From positions 2,229,198 through 2,293,197 of the forward strand of contig NZ_CM007717.1 of assembly GCF_002019855.1 (NCBI RefSeq): 64,000 nucleotides of DNA, in the 5' to 3' direction. The stretch is from Streptomyces antibioticus (GTDB lineage Bacteria; Actinomycetota; Actinomycetes; Streptomycetales; Streptomycetaceae). The notes beneath the pieces were generated by a model that had not been told where the DNA came from, searched no databases, and saw nothing but the letters and a program-made list of their open reading frames with translations. Shown here in pieces: positions 46,643 through 58,249 of this stretch (positions within the stretch are counted from its first letter, which is position 1; each line of letters begins with the position of its first letter). Both the position numbers and the translations under genes were made by a program.

Positions 46643-47554
46643 GTGATCGTCGTCGCCGGTGAGGCCCTCATCGATCTGGTGCCACAAGAACCCGGGGCTC
46701 TCGCGCCCCTGCGGCCCGCCCGGGGCGGCGGCCCCTACAACACCGCCGTCGCCCTCGCCCGCCTCGGCTCCCGCACCGCCTTCTGCTCCCGCCTGTCCAC
46801 CGACACCTACGGCCAGGCCCTCCTCGACGGCCTCCACACCGCCGGCGTCGAGACCCCGACCGTCCAGCGCGGCCCCGAACCCACCCCCCTCGCCCTCGCC
46901 ACCCTCGACGACGACGGCTCCGCCGCCTACACCTTCCACGTCGAAGGCACCGCCGACCGCCTCTTCACCACCCCCACCACCCTGCCGAAGGACACCCTCG
47001 CCGTCTCCTTCGGCACCTGCTCCCTCGTCCTCGAACCCGGCGCCAGCGCCTACGAGGAACTCCTGCACCACAGCGCCGCACAGGGGCTGTTCACCGCCCT
47101 GGACCCCAACATCCGGCCCGGCCTGATCCCCGACCCCGACGCCTACCGCACCCGCTTCCGCACCTGGCTGCCCTCCGTCACCCTCCTCAAGCTCTCCCGG
47201 GAGGACGCCACCTGGCTCGGCGGCACCCCACAGGAATGGCTCGCCGCAGGCCCCTCCGCCGTCGTCATCACCCAGGGCGCCGACGGACTCACCGCCTTCA
47301 CCCACGACGGAGGCGTGCATGTGACGCCCGGCGAGAAGGTGGACGTCGTCGACACCATCGGCGCCGGCGACACCGTCAACGCCGCGCTTCTGCACGGGCT
47401 TTCCCTGAGCGACGCGCTGTCGGTGCGGGCCCTGGAGGCGATGACGCCCGCCGAGTGGCAGACGCTGCTGCGCTTCGCCGCGCACGCGGCCGCGATCACC
47501 TGCTCCCGCGCGGGAGCCGAACCGCCGTACCTGGCCGAGCTCGGCACCCTGTGA
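46643..47554 (+). CDS. PfkB-family carbohydrate kinase (fructokinase-like)
   Basis: 303 residues, ribokinase fold. VVAGEALIDLVP at the N-terminus, RGGGPYNTAVALARLG as PfkB signature 1, and VDVVDTIGAGDTVNAALLHGL with the catalytic Asp as signature 2. The set of motifs fits fructokinase or a related sugar kinase; the exact sugar is not decided. GTG 46643 was chosen because GAAGGGA lies 8 bases upstream. A strong hairpin follows. Confidence 0.9.
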   Translation: MIVVAGEALIDLVPQEPGALAPLRPARGGGPYNTAVALARLGSRTAFCSRLSTDTYGQALLDGLHTAGVETPTVQRGPEPTPLALATLDDDGSAAYTFHVEGTADRLFTTPTTLPKDTLAVSFGTCSLVLEPGASAYEELLHHSAAQGLFTALDPNIRPGLIPDPDAYRTRFRTWLPSVTLLKLSREDATWLGGTPQEWLAAGPSAVVITQGADGLTAFTHDGGVHVTPGEKVDVVDTIGAGDTVNAALLHGLSLSDALSVRALEAMTPAEWQTLLRFAAHAAAITCSRAGAEPPYLAELGTL

Positions 47555-47560
47555 ACGCAC

Positions 47561-47591
47561 GGCGCCCCGCCGGGAGTTCCGGCGGGGCGCC
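47561..47591. terminator. Bidirectional hairpin between the sugar kinase and uvrA
   Basis: Perfect 13-bp stem (47561-47573 with 47579-47591) and a 5-base loop between two convergent genes. Confidence 0.85.
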
Positions 47592-47611
47592 CTGTCGTTC
47601 CGTGGCGACGG

Positions 47612-50662
<3,051 letters not shown>

Positions 50663-50848
50663 GCCGGTCCGCACCTTTCTTGAGTGAAGTGACAGGGGCG
50701 GGGCCCCCGTCTTCCTCAGACTAGGGGGAGCCACTGACAACGCCGGTCGGATCCACCGGGTGACAACAACCCCCGACCTTCCAGCATGCCCGACGCCGCC
50801 ACCGACCATATAGCACGTGCATTCGATTTCGGGCCACGTTCCGCCACC

Positions 50849-50877
50849 TTCACCCGAAGGAGTGGTGGGGCTAGGGT
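50849..50877 (+). promoter_or_regulatory. Promoter of the mycothiol-isomerase-like gene
   Basis: TTCACC (50849-50854) and TAGGGT (50872-50877) are 17 bases apart; the -10 box ends 7 bases before the ATG at 50885, so the message is probably leaderless. Confidence 0.55.
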
Positions 50878-50884
50878 CAGCACC

Positions 50885-51571
50885 ATGATTGATCACGCTC
50901 ATGACCTGGAGTCCCTACAGGACGCGACCGAGCGGCTGCTCGTCGCAGTCGGCAAACTGGACAACGCGTCGGTGGCCGAGCCGTCACTCCTGCCCGGCTG
51001 GAGCCGCGGCCACGTCCTCGCCCATCTCGCCCGCAACGCGGACGCGCTCGTGAACGTCTTCGAGGGCCGCCCGATGTACGTCGACGCCGGTGTGCGGGAG
51101 GCCGACATCGAGCGGGACGCCCCGCGCCCCCTGCCGGAGCAGCTCACGGACGTCCGGGAGAGCGCGGAGCGCCTGCGGCGCGCGGCGGCCGTGCCCGCCG
51201 ACTGGTCCCGCACGGTCGAGCTGCGCAACGGCGTCACGGACACGGCGGCCCGGGTGCCGTTCCGGCGCTGGGTGGAGGTCGAGCTGCACCACGTGGACCT
51301 CGGGATCGGCTACACGCTGGAGGACCTGCCGGCGGAGTTCACCGAGCGGGAGACCGCGTTCCTCGCGGAGCGGTTCACCGGGCATCCCGAGGTGCCGCCG
51401 ACCCGGCTGACGGACGGCACACGCGTGTGGCACACCGGCCGGGAGGCCGACGCGCCCGAGGTGACCGTCACGGGCTCCCCCGCCGACCTGCTGGGCTGGC
51501 TCGCCGGGCGCCGCGACGGATCCGCCCTGACCGTCGCCGGCGGACCGCTCCCGGCCCTTCCGCCGCTATAG
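50885..51571 (+). CDS. Maleylpyruvate isomerase family (DinB-like, mycothiol-dependent) protein
   Basis: 228 residues. The N-terminal four-helix bundle has [20 protein letters not shown] and [16 protein letters not shown], which supply the histidine and glutamate metal ligands of the mycothiol maleylpyruvate isomerase fold; the C-terminal part is an SCP2-like cap ([19 protein letters not shown]). The usual role is thiol transfer or isomerisation using mycothiol; the substrate is unknown. ATG 50885 follows a -10 box. The next gene is 10 bases downstream but has its own -10 box. Confidence 0.88.
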   Translation: MIDHAHDLESLQDATERLLVAVGKLDNASVAEPSLLPGWSRGHVLAHLARNADALVNVFEGRPMYVDAGVREADIERDAPRPLPEQLTDVRESAERLRRAAAVPADWSRTVELRNGVTDTAARVPFRRWVEVELHHVDLGIGYTLEDLPAEFTERETAFLAERFTGHPEVPPTRLTDGTRVWHTGREADAPEVTVTGSPADLLGWLAGRRDGSALTVAGGPLPALPPL

Positions 51572-51574
51572 GCT
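51569..51574 (+). promoter_or_regulatory. -10 box of the MBL-fold hydrolase gene
   Basis: TAGGCT overlaps the stop codon of the previous gene and is 7 bases before ATG 51582, giving a likely leaderless internal promoter. Confidence 0.5.
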
Positions 51575-51581
51575 GGCCGTC

Positions 51582-52238
51582 ATGACGTACAGCGGAGACG
51601 TGACGGTCGGCGGCCCGGCGGACGTGCACGAGCTGAAGGACCTGATGATCACCAAGCTCGCGGTCGGGCCCATGAACAACAACGCCTATCTGCTGCGCTG
51701 CCGGGCCACGGACGAGCAACTGCTGATCGACGCGGCGAACGACGCCGAGGCGCTGCTCGTCACGATCGGTGACGACGGCATCGCGTCCGTCGTCACCACC
51801 CATCAGCACGGCGATCACTGGCAGGCCCTCGCCGAGGTCGTGGCCGCCACGGGCGCGCGCACCTACGCCGGCCGGGAGGACGCCCCGGGCATCCCCGTGG
51901 CGACCGACGTCCCGGTCGACGACGGCGACGTGATCCGCGTCGGCAACGTCGAACTGACGGCCCGCCACCTGGTCGGCCACACCCCGGGCTCGATCGCCCT
52001 CGTCTACGACGACCCGCACGGCCACCCGCACGTCTTCACCGGCGACTGCCTCTTCCCGGGCGGCGTGGGCAACACCCGCAACGACCCCGAGGCGTTCGCC
52101 CGGCTGATCGCCGACGTCGAGACGAAGATCTTCGCCGAACTGCCGGACGAGACCTGGGTCTACCCGGGCCACGGCAACGACACCACCCTCGGCGCGGAGC
52201 GGCCGCACCTTCCGGAGTGGCACGCGCGCGGGTGGTGA
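51582..52238 (+). CDS. MBL-fold metallo-hydrolase (glyoxalase II-like)
   Basis: 218 residues. Zinc motif THQHGDHW, then GHTPGSIAL, GDCLFPGG and YPGHGNDT are in the order of glyoxalase II and related thioester hydrolases. No signal peptide, so cytosolic. Its placing after a mycothiol-dependent enzyme gene suggests a mycothiol conjugate or thioester substrate, but that is inference. Confidence 0.92.
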   Translation: MTYSGDVTVGGPADVHELKDLMITKLAVGPMNNNAYLLRCRATDEQLLIDAANDAEALLVTIGDDGIASVVTTHQHGDHWQALAEVVAATGARTYAGREDAPGIPVATDVPVDDGDVIRVGNVELTARHLVGHTPGSIALVYDDPHGHPHVFTGDCLFPGGVGNTRNDPEAFARLIADVETKIFAELPDETWVYPGHGNDTTLGAERPHLPEWHARGW

Positions 52239-52588
52239 CGTCCACGCGTGTGGGTGGTGACCTCGTCGCCGGCGTGACGCTCCGCCGCACACCGGGGCGC
52301 GTGTCGGCGTACACGCGCCCCGTGTGAATCGCGCGCACGCTCCCGAGGCTCGCGCGCGCTGCACACGTGCGTGGCCGCGCGGTCAACTGGGGGATGCCCC
52401 GCGCGGGATGACGGCTCCGGCGCGGCATGGGCCGCCGGCCTTTCGATCCCCGCCCTCGGCCGGCGGCCCCAGGCGGAACAGGCGTTCCTCGCGCCCCTGT
52501 TCACGAGACTGCAACACCCGCTCCCACCATGCGGACATCTGCTGATGCGACCTCGACAAAACGGGGATCCCGCTGTCACTCTCCCGCC
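52239..52588. other. Spacer before the amino acid ABC operon, no gene seen
   Basis: 350 bp. It holds a terminator hairpin near its left end (52294-52321). No ORF with supported coding character was found. The promoter of the downstream operon must be here; TCGACA near 52557 is a weak -35 candidate and no convincing -10 was found. Confidence 0.5.
52287..52326 (+). terminator. Hairpin terminator after the MBL gene
   Basis: GGGGCGCGTGT (52294-52304) pairs with 52311-52321 as a perfect 11-bp stem around 6 bases. Outer CACAC and GTGTG extend it past a one-base bulge. Confidence 0.75.
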
Positions 52589-53473
52589 ATGCACCTCGCC
52601 CCTCGTGTTCTGCGCCGTGCCGTCGCCGGCGCCACCGTCGCCCTTCTCGCGACCGCCGTCGGCTGCGCCCCGCAGCCCGAGGACGACGCGGCCGCGAAGC
52701 CGTCCGGATCGACCGCCGACGCCTGTGCCCGGGGCGCGTTGGCCACCGAGACCGCCGGCAAGCTGACCGTCGCCACCGACCAGCCCGCCTACGAACCGTG
52801 GTTCAAGGACGACAAGCCGTCCAACGGCGAGGGCTTCGAGTCGGCCGTCGCCTACGCGGTGGCGGAGCAGCTCGGTTACGACAAGAGCGCCGTCGTCTGG
52901 CAGAGCGTGCCGTTCAACAAGGCGTTCGCGCCGGGGGCGAAGACGTTCGACTTCGACATCAACCAGGTGTCGATCAGCGACGAGCGCAAGCAGGCCGTGG
53001 ACTTCTCGTCGGGCTACTACGACGTGCGCCAGGCCGTCATCGCGCTGAAGGACTCGAAGGCCGCCAAGGCGAAGAGTCTCGCGGACCTCAAGGGGCTCAA
53101 GCTGGGCGCCCAGGTCGGCACCACGAGCCTCGGCTACATCGAGGACGTGGTGAAGCCGACCGCGCAGCCGGCCGTCTACGCCAAGAACGACCAGGCCAAG
53201 TCGGCGCTGAAGAACGGCCAGGTCGACGCGATCGTGGTGGACCTGCCGACCGCGTTCTACATCACCGCCGCCGAGGTGACCGACGCCCGGATCGTCGGCC
53301 AGTTCGAGAACCGGGGCGGTACGCCGGAGCAGTTCGGGCTCGTCCTCGACAAGGGCAGCGCGCTCACCCCGTGCGTGACGGCCGCCGTGGACACGCTCCG
53401 GAAGAACGGCACCCTGGCGAAGATCGAGCAGCAGTGGCTCTCCGACGCCGTCGACGCGCCCGTGCTCAAGTGA
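52589..53473 (+). CDS. Polar amino acid ABC transporter, substrate-binding lipoprotein
   Basis: 294 residues, family-3 solute-binding protein. The signal peptide ends in a lipobox-like TAVGC with Cys26. EGFESAVAYAVAEQLGY, FDINQVSISDERKQAVDFSSGYYDVRQAVI and VDAIVVDLPTAFYI are the classic blocks of the glutamine/arginine/lysine type. ATG 52589 is the first codon of the signal peptide. The permease GTG overlaps its stop. The exact amino acid is not clear from sequence. Confidence 0.93.
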   Translation: MHLAPRVLRRAVAGATVALLATAVGCAPQPEDDAAAKPSGSTADACARGALATETAGKLTVATDQPAYEPWFKDDKPSNGEGFESAVAYAVAEQLGYDKSAVVWQSVPFNKAFAPGAKTFDFDINQVSISDERKQAVDFSSGYYDVRQAVIALKDSKAAKAKSLADLKGLKLGAQVGTTSLGYIEDVVKPTAQPAVYAKNDQAKSALKNGQVDAIVVDLPTAFYITAAEVTDARIVGQFENRGGTPEQFGLVLDKGSALTPCVTAAVDTLRKNGTLAKIEQQWLSDAVDAPVLK

Positions 53474-54369
53474 CCGTCACCGCGAAGGAGTCGGGCCAGG
53501 AGGACACGAGTGGCCCTGGTGACGCGTACGTGCCGTCCGCGCGGCGGCTGGAGCGCGAGCGCTACAAGCGCACGCGCGCCCGCCGCGCCACGGCGATCGC
53601 CGCGCTCTCCACCCTGGTCACGGCCGCCGTCCTCTATCTGGTCGTGGTCGGCGCGCCCGGCTGGCCGCGCACCAAGGAGACGTTCTTCGACGGACGGTAC
53701 GCGCGCGAGGCGCTCCCCAAGGTGCTGGAAGGGCTCTGGCTGAACGTCAGGCTGCTGCTGGTCTGCGGCGCGGCCGTGCTCGTCCTCGGCATGCTGATCG
53801 CCGTGGCCCGCACCCTGCGCGGCCCCGTCTTCTTCCCGCTGCGGGTGCTCGCGGCCGCCTACACGGACTTCTTCCGGGGACTGCCGCTGATCATCAACCT
53901 GATGATCGTGGTGCTGGGCGTCCCGGCGCTGCGGCTCCAGGGCGTGACGGTGGATCCGGTGCTGCTGGGCGGTACGGCGCTGACGCTGACGTACTCGGCG
54001 TACGTCGCCGAGGTGTTCCGCGCGGGCATCGAGTCCGTGCACCCCTCGCAGCGCGCCGCGGCCCGCTCGCTCGGCCTGTCCAACCGGCAGGCGCTGCGGT
54101 ACGTGGTGCTGCCCCAGGCGGTGCGCCGCCAGGTGCCGCCGCTCCTGAACGACCTGGTGTCCCTCCAGAAGGACACCGGACTGGTGTCGATCGGCGGCGC
54201 GATCGACGCCGTCCGCGCGGCCGACATCATCGTGGGCCGCAGCCTCAACTACACGCCGTACATCGTGGCGGGGCTGGTCTTCGTCGCGCTGACGATTCCG
54301 ATGACCCGCTTCACGGACTGGGTGACCGCCCGGATGGACCGTCAGCGGGCCCAGGGGGGTACGACATGA
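53470..54369 (+). CDS. Polar amino acid ABC transporter, permease
   Basis: 299 residues, HisM/GlnP type. An N-terminal polar stretch of 45 residues is followed by five membrane segments. YTDFFRGLPLIINLM and ESVHPSQRAAARSLGLSNRQALRYVVLPQAVRRQVPPLLNDLVSLQKDTGL are typical of the family. Start GTG overlaps the binding-protein stop, and the stop overlaps the ATPase ATG. Confidence 0.94.
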   Translation: MTVTAKESGQEDTSGPGDAYVPSARRLERERYKRTRARRATAIAALSTLVTAAVLYLVVVGAPGWPRTKETFFDGRYAREALPKVLEGLWLNVRLLLVCGAAVLVLGMLIAVARTLRGPVFFPLRVLAAAYTDFFRGLPLIINLMIVVLGVPALRLQGVTVDPVLLGGTALTLTYSAYVAEVFRAGIESVHPSQRAAARSLGLSNRQALRYVVLPQAVRRQVPPLLNDLVSLQKDTGLVSIGGAIDAVRAADIIVGRSLNYTPYIVAGLVFVALTIPMTRFTDWVTARMDRQRAQGGTT

Positions 54370-55118
54370 GCGACGCGCCGGTGCTGCGGATGGAGTCCGT
54401 CCGCAAGACCTTCGGCGGCTCGGTCGTCCTGCGGGACGTCGATCTGGAGGTCGCCCCGCACACCGTGACCGCGCTGATCGGCGCCTCCGGATCCGGCAAG
54501 TCCACCCTGCTGCGCTGCGCCAACCTCCTGGAGGACATCGACGACGGCGCGATCTGGCTGGACGGCGAGGAGATCACCGATCCGCGCGTCGACCAGGACG
54601 CGGTACGGCGCCGTATCGGCGTGGTCTTCCAGTCGTACAACCTGTTCCCGCACATGACCGTGCTGGACAACATCACGCTCGCGCCGCGGCGGGTGCACGG
54701 CGTCTCCCGCGCGGAGGCCGAGGAACGGGCCAGGGAGCTGCTGGAGCGGCTCGGTTTGGGCGGCAGGGCCGGTGAGTACCCCGACCGGCTGAGCGGCGGC
54801 CAGCAGCAGCGCGTGGCGATCGTGCGCGCCCTGGCCGTACGGCCCCGGCTGCTGCTGCTCGACGAGGTCACCGCGGCCCTCGACCCGGAGCTGGTGGGCG
54901 AAGTCCTGAACGTCGTGCGCGACTTGAAGGGCGACGGGATGACCATGGTGCTGGCCACGCACGAGATGGGCTTCGCGCGCGAGGTCGCCGACCAGGTCTG
55001 TTTTCTGGACGGAGGGGTCGTGCTGGAGCGCGGCACCGCGGAGCAGGTCTTCGGCGACCCGCGTCAGGAGCGCACCCGGCGGTTCCTGCGGCGGATCGTG
55101 GAGGCGGGACGGCTGTGA
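54366..55118 (+). CDS. Polar amino acid ABC transporter, ATP-binding protein
   Basis: 250 residues, GlnQ/HisP type. Walker [15 protein letters not shown]-loop VVFQSYNLFPHMTVLDN, signature LSGGQQQRVAIVRALA, Walker B LLLLDEVTAALDPELVGEVL and switch His in ATHEMGFAREV. ATG 54366 overlaps the permease stop. It completes a three-gene uptake system; a 17-bp tandem repeat follows its end. Confidence 0.96.
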   Translation: MSDAPVLRMESVRKTFGGSVVLRDVDLEVAPHTVTALIGASGSGKSTLLRCANLLEDIDDGAIWLDGEEITDPRVDQDAVRRRIGVVFQSYNLFPHMTVLDNITLAPRRVHGVSRAEAEERARELLERLGLGGRAGEYPDRLSGGQQQRVAIVRALAVRPRLLLLDEVTAALDPELVGEVLNVVRDLKGDGMTMVLATHEMGFAREVADQVCFLDGGVVLERGTAEQVFGDPRQERTRRFLRRIVEAGRL

Positions 55119-55127
55119 CCCGCCGCT

Positions 55128-55178
55128 CGTGACCGTGCAAGGGGCGTGACCGTGTAGGGGGCGTGACCGGGTAAGGGG
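55128..55178. repeat. Three tandem 17-bp repeats after the ABC operon
   Basis: CGTGACCGTGCAAGGGG, CGTGACCGTGTAGGGGG and CGTGACCGGGTAAGGGG follow one another without gaps, and CGTG starts a fourth. They lie between the ATPase gene and aroQ, both ending towards this spacer. Confidence 0.9.
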
Positions 55179-55225
55179 CGTGCTCCTGGAGGCCGGTGCT
55201 TACCTGTCGGCCCTGAGGGCGGTGC

Positions 55226-55699
55226 TCACGTGTCGGCCGTCCCCGATCCCGCCAGCGCCGCCACCCGCTCCACGCCGAACACGTACCCCTGCACCCCGCA
55301 GCCCGCGATCACCCCGTCGGCGCGCAGGGAGACGTACGAGTGGTGCCGGAAGGACTCGCGCCGGTGGATGTTGGAGATGTGGACCTCCAGGACCGGCAGG
55401 CCGTCGCAGGTGTTGAGCGCGTCCAGGATCGCGACCGACGTGTGCGAGTAGGCCCCCGGGTTGATGACGATGCCGCAGTGGTTCAGTCGCGCCTCGTGGA
55501 TCCAGTCGACCAGCTCGCCCTCGTGGTTGGACTGCCGGAAGTCCACCGTGCCGCCGTGCGCGGCCGCCGCCTTCACACACATCGCCTCGACGTCGGCGAG
55601 CGTGTCGGACCCGTAGATCTCCGGCTGCCGCTGGCCCAGGAGGTTCAGATTGGGGCCGTTCAGGATCATGATCGGGGCGTTGGCCAGGGTGCGGGGCAC
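55226..55699 (-). CDS. aroQ: 3-dehydroquinate dehydratase, type II
   Basis: Third step of the shikimate pathway. 157 residues, dodecameric flavodoxin-like fold. [20 protein letters not shown] carries the catalytic Arg/Tyr, and [26 protein letters not shown] and GVQGYVFG are conserved. GTG 55699 was taken because GGAGG lies 4 bases upstream; an ATG at 55669 would cut the family N-terminus closely. It is divergent from the LD-carboxypeptidase gene. Confidence 0.96.
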   Translation of the reverse strand: MPRTLANAPIMILNGPNLNLLGQRQPEIYGSDTLADVEAMCVKAAAAHGGTVDFRQSNHEGELVDWIHEARLNHCGIVINPGAYSHTSVAILDALNTCDGLPVLEVHISNIHRRESFRHHSYVSLRADGVIAGCGVQGYVFGVERVAALAGSGTADT

Positions 55700-55782
55700 G
55701 GTTCCTCCGGTCCGTCGGGGCGGCCCGTACCGGGCCGCTGCTCGAACCGGTTTATCACGGTGAAACGGCGGCCGAGAGGGCG

Positions 55783-55788
55783 TACCCT
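55783..55788 (+). promoter_or_regulatory. -10 box of the S66 carboxypeptidase gene
   Basis: TACCCT ends 8 bases before ATG 55797; GTGAAA is 17 bases before it as a weak -35. Likely leaderless. Confidence 0.5.
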
Positions 55789-55796
55789 CCGGGAGC

Positions 55797-56843
55797 ATGA
55801 TCCCGCCCGTGTACCCGCCCAAGCCGGCACCCGGCGACCGTATAGCCGTCCTCTCGCCCGCCGCCGGACTGCCCGAACTGTTCCCGCGCCCCTACGAATT
55901 GGGGCTGAGACGGCTGCGTGAGGACTTCGGTCTGGAGCCCGTCGAGTACCCGACGACCCGCAGGATGGGGACGACCCCCAAGGAGCGGGCGGAGGACATC
56001 CACGCCGCCTTCGCCGACCCGGACATCAAGGTGATCATGGCGTCGATCGGCGGTGACGACCAGATCACCGTGCTGCCGCTGCTGGACCGGGAGTTGATCC
56101 GCGCCAACCCGAAGCCGTTCTTCGGCATGAGCGACAACACCAACCTGCTCGCCTTCCTGCACACCACGGGGATCGTCGGCTTCCACGGCGCGACCGTGAT
56201 GACCCAGCTCGGACGCCCCGTGGCGATGGACCGGCTCACAGCCGACTCCCTGCGGGCCGCGCTGTTCACGCCGGGCGCCTACGAACTGCGGCCGGCGGAG
56301 CGCTGGAACGACGTCAACCGCGACTGGGCCGACCCGGCGACCTTCGACGAGGAGCCGGAGACCCGGCCCGGCGACGGCTGGATCTGGCGCAACCCCGACC
56401 GTGTGGTGGAGGGGCGTAGCTGGGGCGGCTGCCTGGAGATCCTCGCCTGGCTGCTGATGGCCGACCGCGAGATCGCGCACGACCCGTCGGTGTACGACGG
56501 GGGCGTGCTGTTCCTGGAGACCTCGGAGGAGCTGCCGAGCGGCACGGAGGTCTACCGGATCCTGCGCAACATGGGTGAGCGCGGGCTGCTGCGGCGTTTC
56601 CCGGCGCTGCTGATGGGCCGCGCCAAGACCTGGTCCTTCGAGCGGCCCAACAGCCCGGAGGAGTCCGCCCGGTACGCCGCCGAGCAGCGTGCGGCGGTGG
56701 AGCGCGCGCTGGCGGAGTACGCCCCCGACACGCTGGCCGTCTTCGACGTGGACCTCGGCCACACGACCCCGCAGCTCGTCATCCCCTACGGCGGGACGGT
56801 CCGGGTCGACGGCCCCGCCCGGCGCATCACGGTCACGTACTGA
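55797..56843 (+). CDS. S66 family LD-carboxypeptidase/MccF-like peptidase
   Basis: 348 residues, no signal peptide. The catalytic triad is visible: Ser in FFGMSDNTN, Glu in LFLETSEE and His in DLGHTTPQ. LDcA-type enzymes trim murein peptides in recycling, and MccF-type members hydrolyse microcin C-like peptide-nucleotides; [13 protein letters not shown] and ASIGGDDQ fit both. The relatively long insertion before the Glu is more MccF-like. Which it is cannot be decided from sequence alone. Confidence 0.92.
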   Translation: MIPPVYPPKPAPGDRIAVLSPAAGLPELFPRPYELGLRRLREDFGLEPVEYPTTRRMGTTPKERAEDIHAAFADPDIKVIMASIGGDDQITVLPLLDRELIRANPKPFFGMSDNTNLLAFLHTTGIVGFHGATVMTQLGRPVAMDRLTADSLRAALFTPGAYELRPAERWNDVNRDWADPATFDEEPETRPGDGWIWRNPDRVVEGRSWGGCLEILAWLLMADREIAHDPSVYDGGVLFLETSEELPSGTEVYRILRNMGERGLLRRFPALLMGRAKTWSFERPNSPEESARYAAEQRAAVERALAEYAPDTLAVFDVDLGHTTPQLVIPYGGTVRVDGPARRITVTY

Positions 56844-56923
56844 CGCCCCCTGGCACCTCCCGCCCCCGTCCTGTACTCCGCGCGCCCCCGTAACCGTCCG
56901 TCACCGCGGGTGGTTGACGCGGC

Positions 56924-58249
56924 ATGCACGACGTACGCACCGTGAAGGCGGCCGCGCCCTCCATGCCGAGGCTCGCGGCCGCCTCCCTGGCCGGGACGGC
57001 CATCGAGTTCTACGACTTCTTCGTCTACGGGACCGCGGCCGCGCTGATCCTGGGGCCGCTGTTCTTCCCGACGTTCTCGCCGCTGGCGGGCACGCTGGCC
57101 GCGTTCGGGACCTTCGGCGTGGGCTTCCTGGCCCGGCCGCTCGGGTCGATGCTCTTCGGGCACATCGGGGACCGGCACGGGCGCCGGCCGGTCCTCGTCG
57201 CCTCGCTGCTGCTGACCGGCGCGGCGACGGTCGCCGTCGGCTGCGTGCCGACGTACGACACGATCGGGGCGGCCGCTCCCGTGCTGCTGCTCGTCCTGCG
57301 CTTCCTCCAGGGGCTGGGGCTCGGCGGGGAGTGGGGCGGCGCGGTGCTGCTCACCGCCGAGCACGCCCCGGCCGAGCGGCGCGGGCTGTGGTCGAGCTTT
57401 CCGCAGATCGGGCCCGCGGTGGGTTTCGTGCTCGCCAACGGGGTGGTGCTGGTCCTGTCCGCGGTGCTGACCGAGGCGCAGTTCGCGGGCTGGGGGTGGC
57501 GGGTGCCGTTCTGGGCGGCCGGGGTGCTGGCCGTGCTCGGGCTGTGGCTGCGGTCCTCGCTGCCGGAGAGCCCTCGCTTCCTGGAGATCGACGACCGCGC
57601 GCGTGTGCCGCTCGCCGAGGTGGTGCGCGACCACTGGCGGCTGCTCCTGCTGACGGCCGGCGCGCTGGCCGCCGGGTACGCGGTCTTCTACACGGCGACG
57701 ACCTGGTCCCTGGCGTACGCGACCGAGCGGCTCGGCGTGAGCCGGACCGTGATGCTGGCCTGCATCATGGCCGCGGTGGTGGTGAAGGGCGCGCTGACAC
57801 CCCTGACGGCGATGCTCGGCGACCGCTACGGGCGACGGCCCCTGTGCCTCGCCGGGAGCGCCATGGCGGCGCTGTGGATGTGCCCGATGGTCGCGTTGCT
57901 GTCGACGGGGGCGCCGCTGCCGATGTTCGTGGGGCTGATGGGGGCGCTGATCGCGTTCGTGGTGATGTTCGGGGTGATCGCGGCCTATCTGCCCGAGCTG
58001 TACGAACCGCGGGTGCGCTGCACGGGCGCCTCGGTCGGCTACAACCTCGGGGGTGTTCTCGGGGGCGCGCTCACCCCGGTCGTGGCGACGGCGCTCGCGG
58101 AGGGGTCGGGGCGGGTGCCGTGGGGGGTGGGCGTGTATCTGACGGCGATCGCGCTGGTCAGCCTGGGCTGCTTCGCGCTGCTGCCGGAGACGCGCCCGGC
58201 GCCGGTGGGGGCCGGGCGGCCGGTGACGGTCGGGGTCACTAAGGGTTGA
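56924..58249 (+). CDS. MFS transporter, metabolite:H+ symporter (MHS) family
   Basis: 441 residues, 12 membrane helices. EFYDFFVYGTAAALILG in helix 1 and the GHIGDRHGRRPVL loop between helices 2 and 3 mark the MHS family; the RFLQGLGLGGEWGGAVLLTAEHAP stretch is characteristic. MHS members take up carboxylates, betaines or aromatic acids; the substrate is unknown. It ends in overlap with the antiporter gene on the other strand (11 bp). Confidence 0.92.
   Translation: MHDVRTVKAAAPSMPRLAAASLAGTAIEFYDFFVYGTAAALILGPLFFPTFSPLAGTLAAFGTFGVGFLARPLGSMLFGHIGDRHGRRPVLVASLLLTGAATVAVGCVPTYDTIGAAAPVLLLVLRFLQGLGLGGEWGGAVLLTAEHAPAERRGLWSSFPQIGPAVGFVLANGVVLVLSAVLTEAQFAGWGWRVPFWAAGVLAVLGLWLRSSLPESPRFLEIDDRARVPLAEVVRDHWRLLLLTAGALAAGYAVFYTATTWSLAYATERLGVSRTVMLACIMAAVVVKGALTPLTAMLGDRYGRRPLCLAGSAMAALWMCPMVALLSTGAPLPMFVGLMGALIAFVVMFGVIAAYLPELYEPRVRCTGASVGYNLGGVLGGALTPVVATALAEGSGRVPWGVGVYLTAIALVSLGCFALLPETRPAPVGAGRPVTVGVTKG

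Noticed and set aside
50663..50884. SOS (LexA) box in front of uvrA
   Set aside because: No GAAC-N-GTTC type site was found in the spacer, although uvrA is damage-inducible in some bacteria.
58239..58249. Overlap of the MFS and antiporter genes as an error
   Set aside because: The 11-bp convergent overlap is consistent in both frames with complete family C-termini, so it is accepted as real.
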